Source: Nocardia transvalensis
Lineage (GTDB): Bacteria; Actinomycetota; Actinomycetes; Mycobacteriales; Mycobacteriaceae
Length of the DNA stretch: 64,000 bases
Direction of reading: 5' to 3'
Assembly: GCF_015477765.1 (NCBI RefSeq)
Contig: NZ_JADLQQ010000009.1
Location: 283,168 to 347,167, forward strand
This document shows, piece by piece, positions 45,393-53,430 of this stretch. The notes beneath the pieces were generated by a model. It was not told the origin of the DNA. It did not search any database and saw only the letters and a program-made list of their open reading frames with translations. The position numbers and the translations under genes are program-made. Numbering within the stretch: position 1 is the stretch's first letter; each line of letters starts with the position of its first letter.

Positions 45393-46556
45393 TCAGGGGG
45401 CTGCGGCGGGGGCGGGTTGCCGCTCGAGCTGCTTGCGGTACCGGATGAACCGGCGAGGGTTGTCGAGGGCGAAGACGGCGACCGGTGCGCCGTCGCGCTC
45501 GTAGAGCGCGGTGCACGACGGGGCCGACGGATCGCCGTCGACGAAGTGGACGGTATCGGTGGGTCGGCACGCGCCCGCGAACTGGATCATTCGCCCATAC
45601 TGTCGCGACCAGAAGTACGGCAGGGCCGAGTGTTGCGGCGGCACACCGGCGATGGTCGCGGCGGCGATGCGGGCCTGGGCCGTCGCGTTGGTCCAGTGTT
45701 CGCTGCGGTGATGGGCGCCCAGGGCGGGGAGATAGCTACGGGCACAGTCGCCGATCGCGTAGGTGCCGGGCAACGACGTGCGGCAGTACTCGTCGGTGAG
45801 GAATCCGTTGTCGATCGCGATACCGCTCTCGCGCGCCCATTCGGTGTTCGGCACCGCGCCGATGCCGATCACGACGGCGTCGGCGGGTAGTTCGCTGCCG
45901 TCGGTCAGTCGCACCGCCCGGACCCGCTCGGTGCCGACGAATTCCGTGACCGCCACACCGGTGCGCAACCGGACGCCGTTGGCGGCGTGCAGGTTTGCGC
46001 ACAGGGCGCCGATCTGCGGTCCGAAGATCGCGGCGAGCGGTTCGGCCGAGATGTCGACGATCGTCACATCGGTCCCGAAACCGATTGCTGTGGAGGCTAT
46101 TTCGGAGCCGATCAGCCCCGCGCCGATGACGACGAGGGTGCGGGCGGTGCCCAGTGCGGCGCGGATCGCCCGGGCGTCGTCCACCGTCCGCAGCGTGTGG
46201 ACGCCCTGCAGCGTCCCGGCGCTGGGCAATGTGCGGGCGCGGGCGCCGGTGGCGAGTACGACCGATTCCCCGGCGATTTCGGTGCCGTCTTCGAGGGTGA
46301 CGCCCCGTCCGGCGAGGAGCCCGGTGGCACGGCGGCCGAGTAGCCAGTGTGTGCGCAGGTCGAGGCCGTCGTCCGGGCGGGCCAGACTCAGATCGACGTC
46401 GCCGTGCAGGAATTCCTTGGACAGCGGCGGGCGGTCGTAGGGCGGATACTCCTCCGCGCCGATCACCGTGATCGGGTCGCGATGGCCGTACTCGCGCAGT
46501 GCGCGCACGACCGAGAATCCGGCCAGTGACGCGCCGACGACGACCACCGGGTTCAT
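45393..46556 (-). CDS. NAD(P)H:ferredoxin reductase of the betaine monooxygenase system (FAD)
   Basis: ATG 46556 overlaps the stop of the ferredoxin gene (ATGA). The 387-residue protein is BphA4/rubredoxin-reductase-like. FAD binding is VVVVGASLAGFSVVRALREYGHRDPITVIGAEEYPPYDRPPLSKEFL, and NAD binding TLVVIGAGLIGSEIASTAIGFGTDVTIVD. The second FAD motif is GTYAIGDCARSYLP. A C-terminal reductase domain follows. Divergent from the DMG oxidase gene across operator-like repeats. It should pass electrons from NAD(P)H to the Rieske ferredoxin and then to the Rieske oxygenase at 50751, since that oxygenase lacks its own reductase. Confidence 0.88.
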   Translation of the reverse strand: MNPVVVVGASLAGFSVVRALREYGHRDPITVIGAEEYPPYDRPPLSKEFLHGDVDLSLARPDDGLDLRTHWLLGRRATGLLAGRGVTLEDGTEIAGESVVLATGARARTLPSAGTLQGVHTLRTVDDARAIRAALGTARTLVVIGAGLIGSEIASTAIGFGTDVTIVDISAEPLAAIFGPQIGALCANLHAANGVRLRTGVAVTEFVGTERVRAVRLTDGSELPADAVVIGIGAVPNTEWARESGIAIDNGFLTDEYCRTSLPGTYAIGDCARSYLPALGAHHRSEHWTNATAQARIAAATIAGVPPQHSALPYFWSRQYGRMIQFAGACRPTDTVHFVDGDPSAPSCTALYERDGAPVAVFALDNPRRFIRYRKQLERQPAPAAAP

Positions 46557-46942
46557 GAGGGTGCCACCGTGATCAGGATGTCGCCATCGCTCACCCGGAC
46601 GCTGTGGGTGCGCACACCCACCTTGGCGGGCGGGCCGGATACCCGGCCGGTCCGCAGGTCGAAGCACGATTCGTGCAGCGGGCACTCCACGGTGCAGTTC
46701 TCCACCCAGCCGTCGGCCAGGGACGCGTCCTGGTGGGTGCAGGTGTCATCGATCGCGAACAGGCCCTCGACGGTGTGAAAGACCGAAATCGGGCCGCCGC
46801 CGTCCGGCCGCACGGTGGCGACCTCACCCACCGGGAGATCCACCAGCCGAGTGACGAACAGTTCGTTCCCGTCATCCCGGCGCAGTTCGCTCCCGTCATC
46901 TCGGCCTGCTCTTGGCCGGGATCCGTTCACAAGAGATTCCAT
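46553..46942 (-). CDS. Rieske-type [2Fe-2S] ferredoxin
   Basis: ATG 46942 with GGAGGG upstream gives 129 residues. The cluster-binding residues are in DDTCTHQDASLADGWV (Cys-x-His) and ECPLHESCFDLRTGRV (Cys-x-x-His), the arrangement of BphF-type ferredoxins that serve Rieske oxygenases. About 25 residues of Arg/Asp-rich N-terminus precede the domain. It overlaps the reductase gene by four bases, so the two form a dedicated electron transfer pair. Divergent from the betaine-degradation operon and probably under the same regulator. Confidence 0.9.
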   Translation of the reverse strand: MESLVNGSRPRAGRDDGSELRRDDGNELFVTRLVDLPVGEVATVRPDGGGPISVFHTVEGLFAIDDTCTHQDASLADGWVENCTVECPLHESCFDLRTGRVSGPPAKVGVRTHSVRVSDGDILITVAPS

Positions 46943-46955
46943 AGGCCCTCCCTGA

Positions 46956-46972
46956 GTTGCGTTATACGCAAC
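46956..46972. promoter_or_regulatory. candidate IclR operator A
   Basis: GTTGCGTTATACGCAAC is a perfect inverted repeat with 7-bp arms, lying just upstream of the ferredoxin ribosome site. It defines the GTTGC-N7-GCAAC pattern found again across the divergent promoter. Confidence 0.7.
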
Positions 46973-47099
46973 AACTATCACATTACGCAACAGTGTGCGA
47001 CGCCTCGGGGTAGGTAGTCAACCCTGGAACACCTTGTGACAGTTAGATTTCCAGTGGGGTTTCCAATGGTTGACAGCCCGGAGGTACGGCGGGACCATC

Positions 47100-47134
47100 G
47101 TTGCGTAATACGAACCCGTTGCGGTGCGAGCAAC
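47100..47134. promoter_or_regulatory. candidate IclR operators C and D
   Basis: Two further 17-bp sites: GTTGCGTAATACGAACC (47100-47116, second arm imperfect) and GTTGCGGTGCGAGCAAC (47118-47134). They are spaced 18 bp apart and the second ends three bases before the ribosome site of the DMG oxidase gene. A half-site ATTACGCAAC also lies at 46982-46991. Confidence 0.65.
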
Positions 47135-47147
47135 ATCGGAGGCCGTC

Positions 47148-49601
47148 GTGGCTCACCCCAAAGTCGTTGTCATCGGAGCCGGAATCGTCGGCGCCTCGCT
47201 GGCCGAGGAAATCACCGCGCGCGGTTGGACCGACGTCACCGTGCTCGATCGCGGGCCACTGTTCGCCACCGGCGGATCCACCTCGCACGCACCGGGTTTG
47301 GTATTCCGGACGAACCCGTCGAAAACCATGACCGAGTTCGCTCGCTACACCACCGAGAAATTCCTGGACCTCGACCATCCGGAGGGCTGGGTCTTCAATC
47401 CCGTCGGCGGGCTCGAGGTGGCCACCACGCCGGAGCGCTGGCGCGACCTGCATCGCAAGGCCGGGTGGGCGCAGTCATGGGGCATCGAGGGCCGACTGCT
47501 CGGCCCGGCCGAATGTGCCGCGCTGCACCCGCTGATCGATCGGGAGCGAATTCTCGGCGGATTCCACACCCCGTGCGACGGTTTGGCGAAAGCGGTACGC
47601 GCCGCGGCGGCGCAGGCCCGGCTGGCGACCGCGCGCGGTGCGCAATTCCGCGGACATCAGGAAGTGCTCGCCATCGTGGAGCGCGGTGGCCGGGTGGCGG
47701 GTGTCCGTACCTCCGAGGGCGTCGTGCCTGCGGATATCGTCGTCTGCGCGGCCGGCTTCTGGGGTGCCGAACTGGCGAAGACGGTCGGCCTGGTGGTCCC
47801 GCTGGTGCCGATGGCACATCAGTACGCCAAGACCGCGCCGATCGCCGCGCTCGCGGGCCGCAATACCCAACTCGGCGAGGCAAGTCTGCCGATTCTGCGA
47901 CATCAAGATCAGGACCTGTACTTCCGCGAGCACGTCGACCGGATCGGGATCGGCTATTACGGGCACCGTCCCATGCCGGTCGATATGGCCGGACTCGCGG
48001 CGGCCACCGCGGGCGAGGCGATGCCCTCGATGCTGCCGTTCACCGATGCCGATTTCGCCCCCGCGTGGCGCGAATCCGTGGAACTGCTTCCGGCACTGTC
48101 GGATTCGAAGGTCGAGGAGGGGTTCAACGGCATCTTCTCGTTCACCCCCGACGGCTTCTCGATCATGGGCGAACACCGGGACCTGGCCGGATTCTGGGTG
48201 GCCGAGGCGGTCTGGGTCACCCATTCGGCGGGAGTGGCCAGGGCGACCGCGGAGTGGATCGTCGACGGCGTGCCGGGTACCGATGTGCACGAATGCGACC
48301 TGTACCGGTTCGAGGACGTCGCCCGCAGCGAACGGTTCGTCCGTGAGACCAGTACCCAGGCATTCGTCGAGGTCTACGACATCATCCATCCGCATCAGTA
48401 CCGCACCGCCCTGCGCGGCCTGCGGACCAGCCCGTTCCATGACCGGCAACAGGAGTTGGGCGCATTCTTCTTCGAGGGCGGCGGCTGGGAGCGACCCGCG
48501 TGGTACGAGGCCAATACCGCGCTGGCACAGCGGCTTCGCGGCCAAGGGGTGCCGTTCCCGGAGCGCGACGATTGGTCGGGCAAATTCTGGTCGCCGATCT
48601 CGATTGCGGAGGCCCGCTGGACCAGGGAGCGGGTGGCCCTGTACGACATGACGCCACTGACGCGCTACGACATTGCCGGTCCCGGCGCGCTGGACCTGCT
48701 GCAGCGGCTCACCACCAACGATCTGGACAAGAGCGTCGGCTCGGTGACCTACACGCTGCTGCTCGACGAGAACGGCGGCATCCGAAGCGATCTGACGGTG
48801 GCCCGGCTGGCGGAGCAGCGCTTCCAGGTGGGCGCCAACGGTCCGCTGGACTTCGACAGGTTCACCAGGCAGCTGCCCACCGACGGGTCGGTGACCCTGC
48901 GCGACATCACCGGCGGAACCTGCTGTGTCGGAGTGTGGGGACCGGCGGCGCGGGAGCTGGTGCAGCCGCTGTGCCCCGACGATCTCTCGCACAAGGCATT
49001 CAAATACTTCCGCGCGCTGCGGACTCACGTGGCTGCTATCCCCGTGACCATGCTGCGCGTCTCCTACGTCGGCGAACTCGGCTGGGAGATCTACACGAGC
49101 GCCGAATACGGCCGCGCGCTCTGGGATCTGCTGTGGGAGGCGGGGCGCCCGCACGAGGCGATCGCGGCGGGCCGGATCGCGTTCAACAGCCTGCGCATCG
49201 AAAAGGGCTACCGCAGTTGGGGTATCGACATGACCGCTGAACATCTGCCCGCCGCAGCAGGTCTCGGCTTCGCGGTGCGCATGACCAAGGCGGACTTCGT
49301 CGGCAAGAGCGCGCTGGAGAAGGCCGGGCCGCCCGCGAAGATCCTGCGCAGCATCGTCTTCGACGATCCGGCGGCGGTGGTGCTCGGTAAGGAGCCGGTG
49401 TACGTCGGCGGCGCCTGCGCGGGCTATGTGACCAGCGCCGGTTATTCCGCCACCGTCGGCCGCAGCATCGCCTACGCTTGGCTGCCCGCGGCCACCGAGC
49501 CCGGCGATGCCGTCGAGGTCGACTACCTCGGCACCAGCTACACCGCCAGGGTGCACGCGGAGCCGGTCGTCGATCCCGAGATGTCCCGGATCAGGAGGTA
49601 G
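47148..49601 (+). CDS. dmg: dimethylglycine oxidase
   Basis: GTG 47148 has GGAGG five bases upstream (47138-47142). The 817-residue protein follows the Arthrobacter dimethylglycine oxidase closely along its whole length: VVVIGAGIVGASLAEEI (FAD), GSTSHAPGLVFRTNPSKTM containing the histidine that links FAD covalently, GGLEVATTPERW, RHQDQDLYFREH, and WVTHSAGVA. The C-terminal half is GcvT/folate binding (YDMTPLTRYDIAGPGALDLLQRLTTNDL, SYVGELGWEIYTSAEYG, RIEKGYRSWGIDMT). It oxidises dimethylglycine to sarcosine with O2, giving H2O2 and 5,10-methylene-THF. First gene of the catabolic operon. Confidence 0.92.
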   Translation: MAHPKVVVIGAGIVGASLAEEITARGWTDVTVLDRGPLFATGGSTSHAPGLVFRTNPSKTMTEFARYTTEKFLDLDHPEGWVFNPVGGLEVATTPERWRDLHRKAGWAQSWGIEGRLLGPAECAALHPLIDRERILGGFHTPCDGLAKAVRAAAAQARLATARGAQFRGHQEVLAIVERGGRVAGVRTSEGVVPADIVVCAAGFWGAELAKTVGLVVPLVPMAHQYAKTAPIAALAGRNTQLGEASLPILRHQDQDLYFREHVDRIGIGYYGHRPMPVDMAGLAAATAGEAMPSMLPFTDADFAPAWRESVELLPALSDSKVEEGFNGIFSFTPDGFSIMGEHRDLAGFWVAEAVWVTHSAGVARATAEWIVDGVPGTDVHECDLYRFEDVARSERFVRETSTQAFVEVYDIIHPHQYRTALRGLRTSPFHDRQQELGAFFFEGGGWERPAWYEANTALAQRLRGQGVPFPERDDWSGKFWSPISIAEARWTRERVALYDMTPLTRYDIAGPGALDLLQRLTTNDLDKSVGSVTYTLLLDENGGIRSDLTVARLAEQRFQVGANGPLDFDRFTRQLPTDGSVTLRDITGGTCCVGVWGPAARELVQPLCPDDLSHKAFKYFRALRTHVAAIPVTMLRVSYVGELGWEIYTSAEYGRALWDLLWEAGRPHEAIAAGRIAFNSLRIEKGYRSWGIDMTAEHLPAAAGLGFAVRMTKADFVGKSALEKAGPPAKILRSIVFDDPAAVVLGKEPVYVGGACAGYVTSAGYSATVGRSIAYAWLPAATEPGDAVEVDYLGTSYTARVHAEPVVDPEMSRIRR

Positions 49602-49605
49602 CGAT

Positions 49606-50754
49606 ATGGCCACGGCGACTGCCGGATACGACGTCATCGTGATCGGTCTCGGCGGTATGGGCAGCGCCGCGGCCTATCACCTCGCCGCGCGGGGGCAGCG
49701 GGTACTCGGGCTGGAGAAGTTCACGCCCGCCCACGACAAGGGGTCCAGTCACGGCGGTTCGCGGATCATGCGGCAGTCCTATTTCGAGGATCCCGCCTAT
49801 GTGCCGCTGTTGCTGCGCGCCTACGAGCTGTGGGAGCAGCTGGCCGCCGACAGCGGCCGAGAGCTGTTTCGCCTCACCGGCGGTCTGTACCTCGGTCCAC
49901 CGGACTGCCTGACCGTCGCGGGCAGCCTGCGCACCAGCCGGGAGTGGTCGCTGCCGCACGAGGTGCTCGACGCCGCCGACATCCGCCGCCGCTTCCCGAA
50001 TTTCACGCCGGATCCGCACTATCTCGGCGTCTACGAGGCCAAGGGCGGCTTCGCCCGGCCGGAGGCGACCGTGCAGGCGCATCTGGACCTCGCGCTGCGT
50101 TCCGGGGCGACATTGGCGTTCGGTGAACAGGTACTGGGCTGGGCAGCGACCGGGGACGGGGTCGCCGTCACCACCTCGCGCGCCACCCATCGGGCCGACC
50201 GGCTGGTGATCTGCCCCGGCGCCTGGGCGCCACAGCTGCTGGCGCAGTTCGGGATTCCGATCACCGTCGAGCGGCACGTGCTGTTCTGGCTCGACCCGGT
50301 CGGCGGGACGGCGGCCTTCGAGGACCAGCCGATCTTCATCGCCGAAAACGATTCCGGCAGACAGATGTACGCCTTCCCGGCGATCGACGGACCGGCCGGT
50401 GGGGTGAAGACCTCCTTCTTCCGCAACGGCACCGAGTGCACGCCCGAGACGATCGACCGCGTCGTCCATCCGCACGAAATCCGGCAGATACGCGAGCGCA
50501 TAGCGGAACTCGTTCCGGCCCTGGACGGTCCGGCCGTGCACACGGCCACCTGCATGTACTCCAACACCCCCGACCATCATTTCGTCATCGCCCGCCACCC
50601 CGATGCGGCGCGCGTGACGATCGCCTGCGGATTCTCCGGCCACGGCTTCAAATTCGTGCCCGTGGTGGGGGAGATCCTGGCCGACCTGGCCATCGACGCG
50701 AAAACCCGCCATCCCATAGCCCTTTTCGACCCGCAAAGGTTGGTGACCGCATGA
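49606..50754 (+). CDS. monomeric sarcosine oxidase
   Basis: ATG 49606 follows AGGAGG and lies four bases after the previous stop. The 382-residue FAD enzyme starts VIVIGLGGMGSAAAYHLAARG. It has the SHGGSRIMRQSYFEDPAYVPLL segment of monomeric sarcosine oxidases/N-methyltryptophan oxidases. ATCMYSNTPDHHFVIA contains the Cys that binds FAD covalently in that family (C-M-Y-T-x-T-P-D). CGFSGHGFKFVPVVGE ends it. Context makes sarcosine the likely substrate: glycine, formaldehyde and H2O2 result. The heterotetrameric type soxBDAG is absent. The next gene overlaps its stop. Confidence 0.88.
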   Translation: MATATAGYDVIVIGLGGMGSAAAYHLAARGQRVLGLEKFTPAHDKGSSHGGSRIMRQSYFEDPAYVPLLLRAYELWEQLAADSGRELFRLTGGLYLGPPDCLTVAGSLRTSREWSLPHEVLDAADIRRRFPNFTPDPHYLGVYEAKGGFARPEATVQAHLDLALRSGATLAFGEQVLGWAATGDGVAVTTSRATHRADRLVICPGAWAPQLLAQFGIPITVERHVLFWLDPVGGTAAFEDQPIFIAENDSGRQMYAFPAIDGPAGGVKTSFFRNGTECTPETIDRVVHPHEIRQIRERIAELVPALDGPAVHTATCMYSNTPDHHFVIARHPDAARVTIACGFSGHGFKFVPVVGEILADLAIDAKTRHPIALFDPQRLVTA

Positions 50755-51884
50755 CCACCGCGGACCCGCTGATCCCCACCCTGGGCGGCAACTGGTACGT
50801 CGACGAGCGCATCTTCGCGGCCGAGCAGGAACGTCTGTTCGAGCGCCTGTGGTTCTGCGCCGTACGCTCGGCCGACCTCGCCGAACCCGGCCGGTTCCGG
50901 CGGGTGCAGGTCGGCCGGGAGAGCGTGCTGATCATCCGTGGTCACGACAGCGAACTGCGAGCATTCCTGAACATCTGCCGCCACCGCGGGGCGATGCTGT
51001 GCACCGAGGACGCGGGCCGGATCCGGCGCAACCTGCGGTGTCCCTATCACGCCTGGACCTACGGGCTCGACGGCACGCTCCACGCCGCACCGAACATGGG
51101 TGCGCTGCGATACCCGTCGGGCGAGCCGATCGACCGGGTGGCCTATGGGCTGGTGCCGGTCGCGCTGCGCGAGTGGCTCGGATACGCCTGGGTCTGCCTG
51201 GCCGACGAGCCGCCGTCGTTCGAGGCCGAGGTGGTGAACGCGGTCACAGCGCGGCTCGGGGATCCCACGGTCATCGACACCTACGGGATCGAGCGGCTCG
51301 CGGTAGGACACCGAGTGGTCTACAGTGTCGCAGCGAACTGGAAGCTAATTGTGGAGAACTTCATGGAGTGCTACCACTGCGCGACCATCCACCCGGAGCT
51401 CACCGAGGTCCTGCCCGAATTCGCGGGCGGGATGGCGGCGCAGGCGTACGTTGGACACGGTGCCGAATTCGGCACGGACATAGCGGGTTTCACCGTCGAC
51501 GGCTCGGCGGGTTTCGATCCGCTACCGGGTATTCGTGCCGAACAGGATCGCCGTTACTACGCGATCACCATCCGGCCGCAGGTGTTCGTGAACCTGGTGC
51601 CCGACCACGTGATCTTCCATCGGATGTACCCGCTCGCGGTCGACCACACCGTTGTCGAATGTGATTGGCTCTACACCGAGGATGTGGTGGCGCAGGGGAA
51701 GGATGTGTCCGGTTCGGCCGAATTGTTCCATCGAGTGAACGAGCAGGACTTCGCGGCGTGCGAGCGCACCCAGCCCGCCATGTCCTCGCGTGCCTACCGT
51801 GACGGCGGGGTGCTGGTGCCCGCCGAACACCACATCGCGGAATTCCATGAGTGGGTCTCCCGAGGCCTGGAAGAGGTTGGATGA
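50751..51884 (+). CDS. gbcA: Rieske glycine betaine monooxygenase, oxygenase subunit (GbcA-like)
   Basis: 377 residues, ATG 50751 within the previous stop. The Rieske centre is in FLNICRHRGAMLCTEDAG (Cys-x-His) and RCPYHAWTYGLDG (Cys-x-x-His). The mononuclear iron site is in NWKLIVENFMECYHCATIHPEL, with two His and a distal Asp expected. The sequence fits the choline monooxygenase/GbcA/stachydrine clade of Rieske oxygenases. Because a choline dehydrogenase is encoded in the same operon, the reaction is most likely demethylation of glycine betaine to dimethylglycine. Electrons would come from the divergent ferredoxin and reductase. Overlaps the aldehyde dehydrogenase gene by four bases. Confidence 0.82.
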   Translation: MTTADPLIPTLGGNWYVDERIFAAEQERLFERLWFCAVRSADLAEPGRFRRVQVGRESVLIIRGHDSELRAFLNICRHRGAMLCTEDAGRIRRNLRCPYHAWTYGLDGTLHAAPNMGALRYPSGEPIDRVAYGLVPVALREWLGYAWVCLADEPPSFEAEVVNAVTARLGDPTVIDTYGIERLAVGHRVVYSVAANWKLIVENFMECYHCATIHPELTEVLPEFAGGMAAQAYVGHGAEFGTDIAGFTVDGSAGFDPLPGIRAEQDRRYYAITIRPQVFVNLVPDHVIFHRMYPLAVDHTVVECDWLYTEDVVAQGKDVSGSAELFHRVNEQDFAACERTQPAMSSRAYRDGGVLVPAEHHIAEFHEWVSRGLEEVG

Positions 51885-53362
51885 ACGACGAACCGGACCT
51901 ACTCATCGGCGGCGCCTGGACGCGCGCGGCAGACGGCGGCACGCGCCGGATCATCAATCCGGCGGACGGCTCGGTGGTGGCGACCGTGGACGAGGCGACG
52001 CCGGAGGACGCACGCCGCGCCGTCGCCGCCGCGCGGGCGGCCTTCGACGAGGGAGCCTGGCCCGCCACACCGGTCGCCGAACGCGCGGCGCTGCTGACGC
52101 GGATCGCGGACCTGCTGGCCCGCGACAAGGAGGAATTGGCCCGGCTGGAAACCGCCGACACCGGAAAGACGCTCGCGGAGAGCCGGATCGATATCGACGA
52201 CGTCATCTCCGTATTCCGCTACTACGCCAACCTCGTTGGCACGCAGGCGGATCGGGTGATCGATGTGGGCGACCCCGCGGTGCTCAGCCGCGTGGTGCGC
52301 GAGCCGATCGGCGTCTGTGTGCTGATCGCGCCGTGGAACTACCCGCTGCTGCAGATCTCCTGGAAGGTGGCGCCCGCGCTGGCCGCGGGGTGCACCATGG
52401 TGGCCAAGCCCAGTGAGGTCACCCCGCTGAGCACCATCGCGTTCGTTCGCCTGGCGGTGGAGGCGGGCGTGCCCGATGGCGTGCTCAACCTGGTACAGGG
52501 CAGCGGCGCGGCGCTCGGCGAGGCCCTCACCTCGAATCCGGACGTCGACTTCATCTCCTTCACCGGCGGATTGGCAACCGGGAAGATCATCTCCAGGGCG
52601 GCAGCCGACAACGTCACCAAGGTCGCCGTGGAGCTCGGCGGCAAGAACCCGCACATCGTGTTCGCCGACGCCGACTGGGACAGCTCCGTCGACCAGGTGC
52701 TCACCGGTGTGTTCCTGCACTCGGGGCAGGTGTGTTCGGCGGGAACACGACTCATCGTCGAGGAATCCATCGCCGACGACTTCGTCGCCGAGCTGGCGAG
52801 CCGGGCCGAGCGGATCCGGGTCGGTCCCGGCCTGGACCCGGCCAGCGAGACCGGCCCCCTGGTCTCCGAGGAGCACCGGGCGAAGGTGGAAAACTATGTG
52901 GCGCTGGGCATTTCGGAGGGCGCCAAGCTGGTGACCGGCGGTGTCCGGCCGAGCGATCCGGCGCTCGCGGCGGGATACTTCTTCCTGCCGACCATCTTCG
53001 ATCACTGCGACCGGTCCATGCGGATCGTGCAGGAGGAGACCTTCGGGCCGATCCTCACGGTCGAGCGATTCACCACCGAGGCCGAGGCGATCCGGCTCGG
53101 CAATGACACCGAGTACGGTCTGGCGGCCGGGGTGCGCACCTCGGATGCGGCGCGCGGTGAGCGCGTGGTCCGCGCGCTGCGGCACGGCACGGTGTGGCTC
53201 AACGACTTCGGCTACTACACGCCCGGCGCCGAATGGGGCGGGTTCAAGAAGTCCGGGAACGGCCGCGAGCTCGGCCCCACCGGGCTCGCGGAATACCAAG
53301 AGATCAAGCACATCTGGCACAACACGGCACCGAAACCTGCGGAGTGGTTCAAGGGCATCTAG
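51881..53362 (+). CDS. betB: betaine aldehyde dehydrogenase
   Basis: ATG 51881 gives 493 residues. Marks of NAD-dependent aldehyde dehydrogenases: INPADGSVVATVDEATPEDARRAV, VLIAPWNYPLLQISWKVAPALAAGCTMVAKPSEVTPL, VAVELGGKNPHIVFADADWD with the general base Glu, and FLHSGQVCSAGTRLIVEE with the catalytic Cys. TFGPILTVERF and VWLNDFGYYTPGAEWGGFKKSGNGRELG close the protein. The WGG and YxxxxE surroundings and the gene neighbours point to betaine aldehyde as substrate. Sits between GbcA and the permease gene. Confidence 0.9.
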   Translation: MNDEPDLLIGGAWTRAADGGTRRIINPADGSVVATVDEATPEDARRAVAAARAAFDEGAWPATPVAERAALLTRIADLLARDKEELARLETADTGKTLAESRIDIDDVISVFRYYANLVGTQADRVIDVGDPAVLSRVVREPIGVCVLIAPWNYPLLQISWKVAPALAAGCTMVAKPSEVTPLSTIAFVRLAVEAGVPDGVLNLVQGSGAALGEALTSNPDVDFISFTGGLATGKIISRAAADNVTKVAVELGGKNPHIVFADADWDSSVDQVLTGVFLHSGQVCSAGTRLIVEESIADDFVAELASRAERIRVGPGLDPASETGPLVSEEHRAKVENYVALGISEGAKLVTGGVRPSDPALAAGYFFLPTIFDHCDRSMRIVQEETFGPILTVERFTTEAEAIRLGNDTEYGLAAGVRTSDAARGERVVRALRHGTVWLNDFGYYTPGAEWGGFKKSGNGRELGPTGLAEYQEIKHIWHNTAPKPAEWFKGI

Positions 53363-53430
53363 AGGCAAGCAGTGAAGTTCTCCGGGCCGGACGCCCGTAC
53401 GGCCCACACCGCGAAAGGCACGGTGACGTC

